From the IMG/VR virus record IMGVR_UViG_3300044712_002668, positions 248,001-312,000 of that record: 64,000 bases of DNA. One strand, given 5' to 3'. The stretch is from a virus. Positions within the stretch are counted from its first letter, which is position 1; the number at the start of each line of letters is the position of its first letter. Made by a program: the position numbers and the translations under genes. Shown piece by piece: positions 7,706 to 15,865 of the stretch. The notes below the pieces were generated by a model, which had not been told where the DNA came from, did no database searches, and saw only the letters and a program-made list of their open reading frames with translations.

Positions 7706-7906
7706 ATGAAAGTTTTGATTCTTAAAAAAGAAGATTGGATGAGAAAAGAATATGGACCTGGGGAGGGAGATGGTATGGGTTATGATGGAATTGGTATTGG
7801 TAAAGGAAAAGGTAGTAGTCAGAACTTTTGTATAAACTGTACTTATGAACTTAATATTAATGGTTTATTGACCTATGAAGGTCTGAATGATAGATATGCA
7901 CTATGA
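7706..7906 (+). CDS. MKVLIL-KEDW glycine-rich protein, copy 10, with non-Gly C-terminus
   Basis: 66 residues. The leader MKVLILKKEDWMRKE and a short Gly-rich segment (GPGEGDGMGYDGIGIGKGKG) are followed by 32 residues without Gly repeats (NFCINCTYELNINGLL). It looks like a family member with a shortened repeat region or a fused tail. It stands alone between unrelated small genes, so copies are not restricted to tandem arrays. Confidence 0.82.
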   Translation: MKVLILKKEDWMRKEYGPGEGDGMGYDGIGIGKGKGSSQNFCINCTYELNINGLLTYEGLNDRYAL

Positions 7907-8130
7907 GATATCTGAATGCAATCAGTTTTGCAGTAATTGTTTTGGTATGGCCGTTTGATGATAGAACTCCTGGTTGGTTTCAGAAGAACAAAATTGATAT
8001 TGGTATTATTATTGATTGGCCTATAAATACTTTTGATGTTGGCGAATGGCCGGTTCCTCCCCAGGATTTCGCTCCAACCCAGACTCCTTCTGTTCCGCCA
8101 GACATTGAAGAGTTCGATGATGTCCTATGA
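7903..8130 (+). CDS. Small protein with hydrophobic N-terminus
   Basis: 75 residues. Residues 4-16 (LNAISFAVIVLVW) are hydrophobic enough for a signal anchor or short membrane segment; the C-terminal half is Pro-rich and acidic (PVPPQDFAPTQTPSVPP). Possibly a membrane-anchored or exported peptide. It overlaps both neighbours by ATGA. Confidence 0.62.
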   Translation: MRYLNAISFAVIVLVWPFDDRTPGWFQKNKIDIGIIIDWPINTFDVGEWPVPPQDFAPTQTPSVPPDIEEFDDVL

Positions 8131-9125
8131 CTCAAACACAATCAATCAAGACTTCAAAGAAAACTCCTAAAAAGGAATTCTACTCTCCAGCATCTCCCAA
8201 GACATATAGAGCTGAGAAACCTGAGGTTTGGGCATCTGAACGAATCATGAATTTCATGATGGAGCGTTTGGAAGCATATAAGAAGAATCCTGATGGGAAG
8301 AAGATTGTATTGCCATGGCAGGCTACTTGGAGCCGTTCAACGATTCTTCCCCGCAGACATAAGACCAATAGAGTTTATCATGGTTTGAATTTGATGATGC
8401 TTTTGATGACGGGTTATGGTTCTCCATTTTATTTTTCGTATAAGGATATTTCGGAGCTTGGTGGTAAGGTTATCAAGGGACAGCATGGTTGGCCGGTGAG
8501 TTTCTGGTTTGAGGTCAAGAAGGAGCTTGCTGATGGTACCAAGGAAGGCACTGGATATTGGAAGTGTAGATATTTCAATATCTTCAATCTGGAGCAGACT
8601 GAGGGTATCGACCCTGCCAAGCTGCGTAAGATTGTAGTTGAAGAGGATAAGGATCATAATCCAATTGAGGAGTGTGAGGCTATTGTGGCTGGGTATGAGA
8701 ATCCTCCCAAGATTGTTTTCAAGGGACAGCAGCCATGTTACAGACCTCTGCTGGATCAGGTTGATATTCCGGCAATCAAGAAGTTCAAGACTCCTGAAGC
8801 CTACTATGCAACGTTGTTCCATGAGTTGGCTCACTCAACTGGTTCTGACAAGCGGCTGAATCGTGAGACTCTGGTGAAGGTTGCGGGTTTTGGAAGCCAT
8901 CTCTATTCCGAGGAGGAGTTGGTTGCCGAAGCTTGTGCCGCTATGCTCTGTCGTAAGGTTGGGATTGAGAATACTGTCATTGATAACTCTCTGGCTTATA
9001 TTGAAAACTGGATGAAGGCGCTTACCCCTGAGGTATTGGCAACATCCATCAAGGCAGCAGGTAAGGCGTATGAGCGGATAGTGGGAAACAGCGAGGCGGA
9101 GGAGAACAATGACGGAGAAGAATGA
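8127..9125 (+). CDS. ardC: ArdC-like antirestriction protein with zincin domain
   Basis: 332 residues. The N-terminal domain (about 35-150) has the ArdC/TraC pattern LPWQATW...NxVYHGLNLMMLLMTGYGSPF...FKDISELGG, the ssDNA-binding fold. The C-terminal domain has the zinc-peptidase motif FHELAHSTG (H, E, H) followed by EELVAEACAAML. Such polyvalent proteins are injected or expressed early by phages and plasmids to counter host restriction. Together with ardA it forms an early anti-restriction set. Substitution of the motif would be expected to abolish any protease activity. Confidence 0.88.
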   Translation: MTQTQSIKTSKKTPKKEFYSPASPKTYRAEKPEVWASERIMNFMMERLEAYKKNPDGKKIVLPWQATWSRSTILPRRHKTNRVYHGLNLMMLLMTGYGSPFYFSYKDISELGGKVIKGQHGWPVSFWFEVKKELADGTKEGTGYWKCRYFNIFNLEQTEGIDPAKLRKIVVEEDKDHNPIEECEAIVAGYENPPKIVFKGQQPCYRPLLDQVDIPAIKKFKTPEAYYATLFHELAHSTGSDKRLNRETLVKVAGFGSHLYSEEELVAEACAAMLCRKVGIENTVIDNSLAYIENWMKALTPEVLATSIKAAGKAYERIVGNSEAEENNDGEE

Positions 9126-9639
9126 TACCATATTGAATATGATTGAGACTGATTATAACAAGTTGATAGGGATTCAGCCAGGGGATCCTGTTCATAGTTA
9201 TAAGTTTATAGGAAGTATAAATGGTAATGAGTTTTCAATTCATCGTATGGAAAATGATCGTGCTTATATTTTGAGTAAGGAGTTGGAATGGCCGCTTTTT
9301 GATATTTCGGATCTGGCAACAGAGAGAACGCATTTGTATATTATAAGGAATCTTGTAAGAACCAAGCCTTATGAAAATGTTTTGATTTATGAATGTGAGC
9401 ATAAAAGGGATGTTTATATTCAAGGGATGAGTGAATGGGTATTGTTTGCGCATCATTTACCGTTGTTGACTGCGGTAAATCAGGAATATGTTATTACAGA
9501 TTTGAGTGATGCACGTTGCAATAATGTAGTTGAATATGGTTGCAACTGTAAAAATTGTGGTGAGTTTTATCCTTATACGGAGAAGAGGGCAGGGTTTGTG
9601 TGTAGGAGTTGTTTGAGTTACCGGGAGATGTATGAGTGA
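9109..9639 (+). CDS. Hypothetical protein with C-terminal zinc ribbon
   Basis: 176 residues. The end carries CNCKNCGEFYPYTEKRAGFVCRSC, two CxxC knuckles of a zinc ribbon. The N-terminal 120 residues are mixed alpha/beta with no recognised fold. It overlaps the end of the ardC-like gene by 17 nt. Confidence 0.68.
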   Translation: MTEKNDTILNMIETDYNKLIGIQPGDPVHSYKFIGSINGNEFSIHRMENDRAYILSKELEWPLFDISDLATERTHLYIIRNLVRTKPYENVLIYECEHKRDVYIQGMSEWVLFAHHLPLLTAVNQEYVITDLSDARCNNVVEYGCNCKNCGEFYPYTEKRAGFVCRSCLSYREMYE

Positions 9640-9656
9640 AAGGTGTAAATAATAAT

Positions 9657-10373
9657 ATGAGTCCAACCAAAATCCAGAATTCAATTTCGTTTGATGAGGC
9701 TATCAAGGCAATTGAGAACGCTGATTTTTGTTCTTTTGTTTGGAGTGGAACTGGTGGAGAGGTTTCTGGTTCGGTATCGGTTGAGAGGTATGAGTCTAAA
9801 AATGACAATTATGTTAATTGTGAGGTTGGAGATGGCGTTGAAAATTTTACTTTTTACCCTGAGCATAATCAACGCGTCATTGTTTGTTCCCCAAGTAAGA
9901 TAAGGTTGAATTATTGTGATGATGGTAGCCGGACTGTTTGGGTTACCCTGTATAATGAGTCCAAGGTTTTCTCTACCAAGCCAAAGACTGATAACGTAAA
10001 GTTGTTGGATTCCGATATTGAAAAGCTTGCTTCTTTGTGTAAGAAGGTTGATAATCTTTTTTCTCTCAAGGGTGATGATTATAGTTATCTTGTATTGATT
10101 CCGTTGGTTAATGGATGGTTCCAGTGTCACATTGGACTTACTGTAAACAATCCGGAGTTCGATAGGATTTGGGATGGTCGTTATTATGAGGGTAAAGATA
10201 TCAGTTCAGCCATTATTCATTTGGATGAAGTGGTTGATAGGTTTATCGAATACAAGGACAAGCGTAATACCTTTATCTCTATAATCAATAAGTATTTTGG
10301 TAATACACCTTCAACCGCTGATTATGCAAAGGCTCTTCTTGAAATCGAGGAGCTTATTAAGAACAAGGAGTAA
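9657..10373 (+). CDS. Hypothetical protein
   Basis: 238 residues from MSPTKIQNSI. An in-frame GTG at 9636 overlapping the previous stop would add seven residues. Serine-, valine- and aspartate-rich N-terminal half, helical C-terminal half ending in Lys/Glu. No domain recognised. Confidence 0.68.
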   Translation: MSPTKIQNSISFDEAIKAIENADFCSFVWSGTGGEVSGSVSVERYESKNDNYVNCEVGDGVENFTFYPEHNQRVIVCSPSKIRLNYCDDGSRTVWVTLYNESKVFSTKPKTDNVKLLDSDIEKLASLCKKVDNLFSLKGDDYSYLVLIPLVNGWFQCHIGLTVNNPEFDRIWDGRYYEGKDISSAIIHLDEVVDRFIEYKDKRNTFISIINKYFGNTPSTADYAKALLEIEELIKNKE

Positions 10374-10374
10374 T

Positions 10375-10779
10375 ATGGAACTAGATAAAATCTATATTAT
10401 TGTTTGTTCATACACACAATACGGAGATTATTCTCAATATAATTATGGTTGTTGTATTGGTAAGGATGCTCAAAATGAGGCTGAGTCTATAGCTAGTCAA
10501 TTGAAGGGTTATTATAACAGTGTAAAAGGTGTTAGCGTTACAGCTATTAGTGATGTTGATACTGAAAAGTATATTTATGAGAGTATGAGGACGGTTGATC
10601 CTAAATTTAGTAGTGGATCTGAAAATGTAACATATACGGTTGAGGAAGTTGATGTTCTTGATTATCCTTATATTCCTTTAAATGCTCCGCCAATCAAGGT
10701 TCCTGTAGTAATCAAGATTGGAAATAAGGAATATGTTGGGAGAACTTTGGACGAAGCTGTAGCCAAAGCAAGGGAATGA
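10375..10779 (+). CDS. Hypothetical protein
   Basis: 134 residues starting MELDKIYIIVCSYTQYG, one base after the previous TAA (TAATATG). It begins with a beta-strand-like hydrophobic segment and has several Tyr. The C-terminal piece (VVIKIGNKEYVGRTLDEAVAKA) resembles a small domain repeated in many phage hypothetical proteins. Unknown function. Confidence 0.66.
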   Translation: MELDKIYIIVCSYTQYGDYSQYNYGCCIGKDAQNEAESIASQLKGYYNSVKGVSVTAISDVDTEKYIYESMRTVDPKFSSGSENVTYTVEEVDVLDYPYIPLNAPPIKVPVVIKIGNKEYVGRTLDEAVAKARE

Positions 10780-10928
10780 AAAAAGTGGACTCAAATAAGT
10801 ATTTTTATTATAAGCTCAGTTTGGTTGTTGGATTTGTTATCATTGCATTGGCATTGATATTTACCGGCAATGTTGGTAGTATAGCTTTTATTGGTGGCCC
10901 TTTCATTCTCGTAATGTTGTTTACGTAA
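10776..10928 (+). CDS. Small two-helix membrane protein
   Basis: 50 residues, MKKVDSNKYFYYKLSLVV followed by two hydrophobic segments (FVIIALALIF and IAFIGGPFILVMLF) separated by a short TGNVGS turn. The start overlaps the previous TGA. It probably inserts in the host inner membrane; role unknown. Its stop abuts the converging endonuclease gene. Confidence 0.6.
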   Translation: MKKVDSNKYFYYKLSLVVGFVIIALALIFTGNVGSIAFIGGPFILVMLFT

Positions 10929-11642
10929 TCAGGAAACATCAACAAGGATTGGTTGAGGCTCCATGAGTTTTAAAAGCTGACCAGCTTTAAGGGCTGTTTT
11001 ATTTCTTGGCTCAAACAAAGGGTTTTGAGCATCAGATCCTTTAGCGTTATATTTATTCATTAAGATAACCCCTTCAAGATCTTCTTTATCATATGGTTTT
11101 TGATATTGTGTAATTCTTTTGAAACATATTTTTCTTAATATTTCGCTAATATGTTTTTTTACTACGAGGTATGGCTCTATAACTGTAAGAAATGAAGCTA
11201 CATCATAAAAACAATCAATTTGCCATTTCTGACACATTCTAGTGTTTTTATGTTTGCTTGGTTTAGATTGTTTATATAGATGACCACCACATAACTCTTG
11301 TAGTCTTACTTGCATTATTGGTGTTGTACTATTAACACAGACTCTTGTATATATATGGTTTTTCTTATATACAGCTCCAATATAACCTTCACCATCTATA
11401 ATACCAGCAATCCATCCTTTATCTTTTTCTGGAAGTTTTTCTAATTTTGATACTAATGATTTGAATCTTGTCATATCCCTTTCTGCTTTTAGATCTTTTA
11501 CAATATTCCAAAAATTACTTTTTCTACATGGTATGATTTCTATAATTTCTTCATATTTTTTACCTGATAAAAACAATTTTCTAATTTGGTTTGATTGTTC
11601 TTCAGATAGTCTAATTTGCGTTCCATCTTTTGCTTTAGGCAT
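10929..11642 (-). CDS. LAGLIDADG homing endonuclease, free-standing
   Basis: 237 residues on the minus strand inside a plus-strand gene block. GWIAGIIDGEGYIGA (residues 76-90) is a LAGLIDADG helix with its catalytic acidic residue, followed by the expected beta-rich core and VVKK. Residues 12-52 look like a helix-turn-helix (LSEEQSNQIRKLFLSGK...). A single motif implies action as a homodimer. Such enzymes cut at intergenic or genic sites and spread by homologous repair. Ribosome site AAGGAG lies in a perfect hairpin (11647-11670). Confidence 0.85.
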   Translation of the reverse strand: MPKAKDGTQIRLSEEQSNQIRKLFLSGKKYEEIIEIIPCRKSNFWNIVKDLKAERDMTRFKSLVSKLEKLPEKDKGWIAGIIDGEGYIGAVYKKNHIYTRVCVNSTTPIMQVRLQELCGGHLYKQSKPSKHKNTRMCQKWQIDCFYDVASFLTVIEPYLVVKKHISEILRKICFKRITQYQKPYDKEDLEGVILMNKYNAKGSDAQNPLFEPRNKTALKAGQLLKLMEPQPILVDVS

Positions 11643-11646
11643 AAAT

Positions 11647-11670
11647 CTCCTTACTTAAGGTAGTAAGGAG
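11647..11670. promoter_or_regulatory. Hairpin covering the endonuclease ribosome-binding site
   Basis: CTCCTTACT and AGTAAGGAG form a perfect 9-bp stem around TAAGGT. On the minus strand one arm supplies AAGGAG four to five bases before the endonuclease ATG, so the site would be hidden when the RNA folds. T4 homing endonuclease genes are known to be silenced in this way in read-through transcripts; the parallel here is inference. Confidence 0.6.
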
Positions 11671-11702
11671 AAAACTAAAACTCGACAAGAAAGAAAAATC
11701 AA

Positions 11703-13058
11703 ATGCCTCGTATCGAAACCACTATCAAGGCTGAGTATCTGAGTTCTGGACGTGGGGCATGGTCTACCTATTCCGGAATTCGTGAATTGCTACAGAATGC
11801 AAGGGATGCGGAAATCCAGCTAGATGCTCCTATGACCGTAGAGTTTGTGTATCGGGTTCGTAAGGGTGAAAAAGTTGGCGCAATGGTGGTTAAGAATGAT
11901 GGTTGTGTAATGCCACGTGAAACTATTTTGACTGGTCATTCTACCAAGCTAGGTGATTCTCGTTTGATTGGAAAGTATGGTGAGGGTTTCTGTTTGGGGC
12001 TCCTTGCCCTGCTCCGTAATGATGTTGATATCAAGATTCGTAATGGTAGTGAGGTCTGGAATCCTGTGATTGCCAGGTCCGATAAGTTTGATGCTGATGT
12101 TCTTGCATTCGATATTACTACTGGTCATAAGTATGAGAATCGTGTTCAGATTGAAGTAGTTGGAATTTCAGAGGAACAATGGGTTGATATTGAGAAAAAA
12201 ATCCTCTTTCTGAACAAGCATTCAATCACCGATACTGTTGATGTTTCTGATGGTAAGATCATTATCGATCCTCGTTATAAGGGTATGGTTTTCGTCAAGG
12301 GTATGTTTGTTCACAATACCGATTTTCGTTTCGGTTATGATTTCAAGGATGCCGATATTGATCGGGATCGCCGGATGCTTTCTAATTTGAATGAGAAGAC
12401 CTCTTCTCTGTTGGCTCAGGCTTGCAATAGCGGTAAGCTCTCCTCTGCCATTCTGGATATGTTGATGGAAAGTAAGAATGAGGTTGATGAAATGACCTCA
12501 TGGCGATTGAGGGAATCCGGTATGGATAGTATCTTGAAGGAGTTTGAAGAAATGTATGGTGGTGCATTGCCCGTTCGTGATGAAGAGGAGGTAAGAGAGT
12601 TTGGTATCTATGGTGTCAAGGCCATGGTAGCTCCTTATAATATCCGCAATATCTGGGAGTCCCGTAAGGGTACCATCTCCAGTCAGTTGAAGAAGCTCCG
12701 TCAAAGCGCCATTACCGCTTTCTCCCTTGATGAACTCTCCGAAGTTGAAAGGAATAATTTCAATAAGGCTGTAAAGCTGGTTGCTCAAGCAAGGCAAAGC
12801 ATTGGTGATAAGGAGCTTGATATCAACAATATTTTTGTTTGTCATTTCTCGAAGGGAGATTTGTTGGGGACATACAATCCGGAAGATGGAACGGTGAGAT
12901 TGGCCAAGGGAATTCTGAATGACTTTGGAAAGACGTTGTATACTTTGATTCATGAGGTTGCTCATGAGCATGGCCGGGATGGTTATCTCAGTCATGAGAA
13001 GGTGATTGGTGAGTTGACTGAGGTTGTGTTCAATGAGATGAGTAAGGGTAATAACTAA
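11703..13058 (+). CDS. GHKL-type ATPase fused to a zinc metalloprotease-like domain
   Basis: 451 residues. The N-terminal part has the GHKL/HSP90-type ATP site: RELLQNARDAE (N box, about residues 27-36), KNDG (about 64-67, in place of DxGxG) and GKYGEGF (about 90-96). The C-terminal region has LIHEVAHEHG near residue 417, an HExxH zinc-peptidase motif, followed by helices containing a possible third ligand (GELTEVVFNE). I do not know a characterised protein with this pairing. It begins a long operon running to about 24.9 kb. No strong AAGG site precedes the ATG. Confidence 0.78.
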   Translation: MPRIETTIKAEYLSSGRGAWSTYSGIRELLQNARDAEIQLDAPMTVEFVYRVRKGEKVGAMVVKNDGCVMPRETILTGHSTKLGDSRLIGKYGEGFCLGLLALLRNDVDIKIRNGSEVWNPVIARSDKFDADVLAFDITTGHKYENRVQIEVVGISEEQWVDIEKKILFLNKHSITDTVDVSDGKIIIDPRYKGMVFVKGMFVHNTDFRFGYDFKDADIDRDRRMLSNLNEKTSSLLAQACNSGKLSSAILDMLMESKNEVDEMTSWRLRESGMDSILKEFEEMYGGALPVRDEEEVREFGIYGVKAMVAPYNIRNIWESRKGTISSQLKKLRQSAITAFSLDELSEVERNNFNKAVKLVAQARQSIGDKELDINNIFVCHFSKGDLLGTYNPEDGTVRLAKGILNDFGKTLYTLIHEVAHEHGRDGYLSHEKVIGELTEVVFNEMSKGNN

Positions 13059-13059
13059 T

Positions 13060-13257
13060 ATGAACCGTGCATGTCAATGTGAGGATTGTGAAGGACCGCA
13101 TTGTGGTAATTGTGGCTGTCATGCCGAGGGAGTTTGTGAGAAGTGCAATCCTGAATCTCTTGAGGATCGCAAGCGGCGATATGTTTATGAGACCTTGAAG
13201 GAAGAGCCAAGTTCTTCTCAGGAACAGGTCCTGAAGCAGTTCGGACTCCATGGATGA
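13060..13257 (+). CDS. Small Cys-rich protein
   Basis: 65 residues. The first 30 carry ten cysteines in C-x-C, CxxC and HCGNCGCH arrangements, probably binding one or two zinc ions, followed by a charged helix. It overlaps the next gene by 8 nt. Similar small zinc proteins are frequent in this window. Confidence 0.62.
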   Translation: MNRACQCEDCEGPHCGNCGCHAEGVCEKCNPESLEDRKRRYVYETLKEEPSSSQEQVLKQFGLHG

Positions 13258-13669
13258 TATCGGTTATGAAGGCATTAATGAAAAATACATTTCTTTAAAA
13301 AATAGACTTGAATATGTTGCTAAAAAGATTGGATTGAATGTTACTCCTATTATTCTGAATAAATCTGATAAATATTCTGATGGTGATGTTTATTTCAATG
13401 GTTCAAAATATTCCATCTCTATAAATGTTATTGAAGCCAAGGTAGGGATTACCAATAGAACAGAAAAGAAACTTACATATCAGATTTATGAAGCTATGAG
13501 TCATGCCTGGAGTAGAGATATTCCTCCAGAATATGACGTTACGGAATATGGAGAGGTATTGTATACGGAGGATATGGCGGTACAGAAATACATTGCATTG
13601 ATTATTGAGGAAGCAATTGAGAATGTATATCTTGTTGAAGCAGATGAAGCGTATGCAAGGAGTCTGTAA
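13250..13669 (+). CDS. Hypothetical protein
   Basis: 139 residues, with a helical N-terminus, a beta-rich middle (GDVYFNGSKYSISINVI) and an acidic helical end (AVQKYIALIIEEAIENVYLVEADEAY). The shape is reminiscent of inactive small peptidase-like phage proteins, but no catalytic motif is present (SHAW instead of HExxH). Function unknown. Confidence 0.65.
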   Translation: MDDIGYEGINEKYISLKNRLEYVAKKIGLNVTPIILNKSDKYSDGDVYFNGSKYSISINVIEAKVGITNRTEKKLTYQIYEAMSHAWSRDIPPEYDVTEYGEVLYTEDMAVQKYIALIIEEAIENVYLVEADEAYARSL

Positions 13670-13670
13670 C

Positions 13671-14234
13671 ATGAACGATACCACCTATACCAGTATTACG
13701 AAGAAGGTTTCTGAGCATTACAATGCTGTTGCTTGTCATATTCTTACTATGAGTCAGGCAACCTTCAGTTCTAGTTTTGATTATACGGCTCCTACTGGAT
13801 ATGATGAAGAGCATCTTCTTGGTAGTGGTTGTATGATTAATATTGGATTGCAGAAGGGTACTGGAAGGTATATGGTTAGTATTTATGATGTTAACAATGA
13901 TATTATTGGAGAGGGTGTTGGAGTAGCAGATCTGAATGAGGCAAAGGTTATTGCCTATCGTTCAGCAATGGTTTCCTTGTTTATCAAGGAGAAGGTTTAT
14001 ATTGATATCTTTCCTGATAAGTCCGGGCTTGAGGATTTGAGGAATGATTTGTTGCAGGCTATTGGAGATCACATTGGGTATAAGGATTATGTAACGTATA
14101 ATAATTTTGTTGATGGTATTGTGCAGGTTCTTATGAAGAGGAGCGATTTCATTCCGTTTGATGAGGCTTGCAGCAAGGTTGATGGTTATCTGAATAAGGT
14201 TCTTGGTTGTGTGAATCTTTTCCACAATAAGTAA
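13671..14234 (+). CDS. Hypothetical protein
   Basis: 187 residues from MNDTTYTSITKKV, one base after the previous stop. GSGCMINIGLQKGTGRYMVSIYD near residue 50 is beta-rich; the C-terminal half is helical. No recognised family. Confidence 0.67.
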   Translation: MNDTTYTSITKKVSEHYNAVACHILTMSQATFSSSFDYTAPTGYDEEHLLGSGCMINIGLQKGTGRYMVSIYDVNNDIIGEGVGVADLNEAKVIAYRSAMVSLFIKEKVYIDIFPDKSGLEDLRNDLLQAIGDHIGYKDYVTYNNFVDGIVQVLMKRSDFIPFDEACSKVDGYLNKVLGCVNLFHNK

Positions 14235-14235
14235 T

Positions 14236-14562
14236 ATGACAATCTCCTGCCCTTCAGATTTGAATGAACTTGGTAAGCAAGCTTATGAAGTTATTTTGAG
14301 GGTTGTTACCGAGGAGATGGGAGAAAGCCCTCGTACTGAGGGCAAGACTTTCTATTCTCCTTTGGAATGGCGGCTCAGGAATGAGAGTTATGGTACCAAT
14401 TCCGAATTGATTATCGTTCATGATGGCGGGGTTTTTGCCAAGTTCTTCAATCTTGATTATGGTCATTATGAACTTGAAGATAAGATTCAAAATGAATTGA
14501 ACAAGATTGGGCTTTATGCTCAGGCTTGTACGAGCTGGTATACTGCAATCTACAAGATCTGA
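14236..14562 (+). CDS. Hypothetical protein
   Basis: 108 residues starting MTISCPSDLNELG after TAAT. It has a helix, a central GGVFAKFFNLDYGHYE segment and a helical end. The previous and next genes are one to two bases away, so it belongs to the same operon. Function unknown. Confidence 0.67.
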   Translation: MTISCPSDLNELGKQAYEVILRVVTEEMGESPRTEGKTFYSPLEWRLRNESYGTNSELIIVHDGGVFAKFFNLDYGHYELEDKIQNELNKIGLYAQACTSWYTAIYKI

Positions 14563-14564
14563 TT

Positions 14565-14831
14565 ATGACGTGGTTGACCTTCTTGATTTTATGGGTCTCT
14601 GTGTTTGCTACCTACATCATTGGAGATTGGCTTTACGCAGCCTATATTCGGGCTGTTGCTGATGCATCTCCTATGCGAGCTGCTTTTATTTCCATGCTTA
14701 TTCACGGTGTATACATTTTTGGAACCGTTGGTTATCTTAAGAATCTTTGGCTAGTGATTCCTTGTTTGATTGGATCTGGTGTTGGTACCTACCTTAGTAC
14801 TGCTAAAACCGTAAAGGCACCTGAGAGCTGA
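14565..14831 (+). CDS. Small integral membrane protein
   Basis: 88 residues with three hydrophobic segments: WLTFLILWVSVFATYIIG, AAFISMLIHGVYIFGTV and LWLVIPCLIGSGVGTYL. No signal cleavage site is obvious. Topology suggests a three-pass inner-membrane protein. Phages use such proteins for lysis control or superinfection immunity, but nothing here decides the role. Confidence 0.65.
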   Translation: MTWLTFLILWVSVFATYIIGDWLYAAYIRAVADASPMRAAFISMLIHGVYIFGTVGYLKNLWLVIPCLIGSGVGTYLSTAKTVKAPES

Positions 14832-14832
14832 T

Positions 14833-15207
14833 ATGGCAAAATACGAAGTAACAGGATTGAAGACTGTTGTTTTTGTTAATAAGTATATTGTTGAAGCTGA
14901 TACTGAGGAGGCGGCATTTCAGAAGGTTGTTGATGGAGATGTTATTTCAGAGGATACTGTAAATGAACTTGAGGATGAAGGAACGGTTGATCCTCAGGAA
15001 TGTGTTTTGATTGAAGAAGTTGAAGATGAAGAGATTAATGAGGATGATGTTATTCCTACTATTGAAGAAGGTTTGGATGGTTTGGATCCTTCAGATCTTG
15101 ATGTAGATAATGAAGGTAAGGTTTTGATTTATACCAGTATTTATAAGTGGTCTGATGGAACTTTCCATACTACTGCTGAACCAGCTACGGAGTCTGAAGA
15201 TGAGTAA
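14833..15207 (+). CDS. Acidic hypothetical protein
   Basis: 124 residues, very acidic (EEVEDEEINEDDVIPTIEE). The first 30 residues (AKYEVTGLKTVVFVNKYIVE) look like a small beta-rich domain ending in EADTEEAAFQKV, a pattern common to short phage proteins. DNA mimicry is possible for such acidity but unsupported. Confidence 0.65.
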   Translation: MAKYEVTGLKTVVFVNKYIVEADTEEAAFQKVVDGDVISEDTVNELEDEGTVDPQECVLIEEVEDEEINEDDVIPTIEEGLDGLDPSDLDVDNEGKVLIYTSIYKWSDGTFHTTAEPATESEDE

Positions 15208-15526
15208 TCCTGTTCCCTATTTGACTTACTCTCCTGAACCTTCTATTATGTGTAATATGTGTAATGGTTCTGGAGAAGGTATGGTAGATGGAACGATCTG
15301 TTCTACTTGTAAGGGTGATGGTGAAGTTGCTAATGATGAAACGGAACAAACCGTTTATCTAGATTTTGCTCCCGATAAGAAGTTGGCAAATAAATTTGAA
15401 TCTTCCAAGATGACTTGTTCTTCTTGTGGAAAAGAATTCGAGGATGGTGAGCATGCTCACTTCTTCGAAAATGATCTTTTCTGCGCCGAATGTTTCGCTG
15501 ATGTAAATAATCCGTCTGAGAGGTAG
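15200..15526 (+). CDS. Small protein with DnaJ-type and ribbon zinc fingers
   Basis: 108 residues from MSNPVPYLTYSPEP. CNMCNGSGEG and CSTCKGDGE are a CxxCxGxG pair as in the DnaJ central domain, and a second site CSSCGKEF...CAEC follows. It overlaps the previous gene by 8 nt. Zinc binding is likely; the partner is unknown. Confidence 0.68.
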   Translation: MSNPVPYLTYSPEPSIMCNMCNGSGEGMVDGTICSTCKGDGEVANDETEQTVYLDFAPDKKLANKFESSKMTCSSCGKEFEDGEHAHFFENDLFCAECFADVNNPSER

Positions 15527-15542
15527 GTAACCCTCCTATAGA

Positions 15543-15557
15543 GGTGGTCAAACCACC
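15543..15557 (+). promoter_or_regulatory. Short GC hairpin after the zinc-finger gene
   Basis: GGTGGT and ACCACC flank CAA in the 78-nt gap between genes. No T-run follows, so it is at most an RNA-stability or processing element, not a clear terminator. Confidence 0.3.
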
Positions 15558-15604
15558 CACATAACATGTATTGAAACCACCTACATTTACAATAAGAAGC
15601 GGAC

Positions 15605-15865
15605 ATGGTAGTGAACAACGAGACAGGTTTTGAGTTTTCTTGGGTGATGGTCACTGACCAGCACGGAAATAATTCTATAGCATGTTTCAATAAAATTGGA
15701 AATCAGTTGGCTACGGTATTGTATTTGCAAGATACATGGATTGCATCAATTTATAGTCCGCAGCTTCGTAAGAAGGCTGTATACTTTGCTGATAGCGCAC
15801 ACAATGCAATGATGCTTACGGAGCAGTATTTGAATAGTCAAGGTGTTATGTACGGTAACTCATAA
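15605..15865 (+). CDS. Hypothetical protein
   Basis: 86 residues (MVVNNETGFEFSWVMVTDQ...), mixed beta/alpha with a helical C-terminus. AAGAAGCGGAC just upstream is only a weak ribosome site. Its final A is shared with the next ATG. Unknown function. Confidence 0.6.
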   Translation: MVVNNETGFEFSWVMVTDQHGNNSIACFNKIGNQLATVLYLQDTWIASIYSPQLRKKAVYFADSAHNAMMLTEQYLNSQGVMYGNS

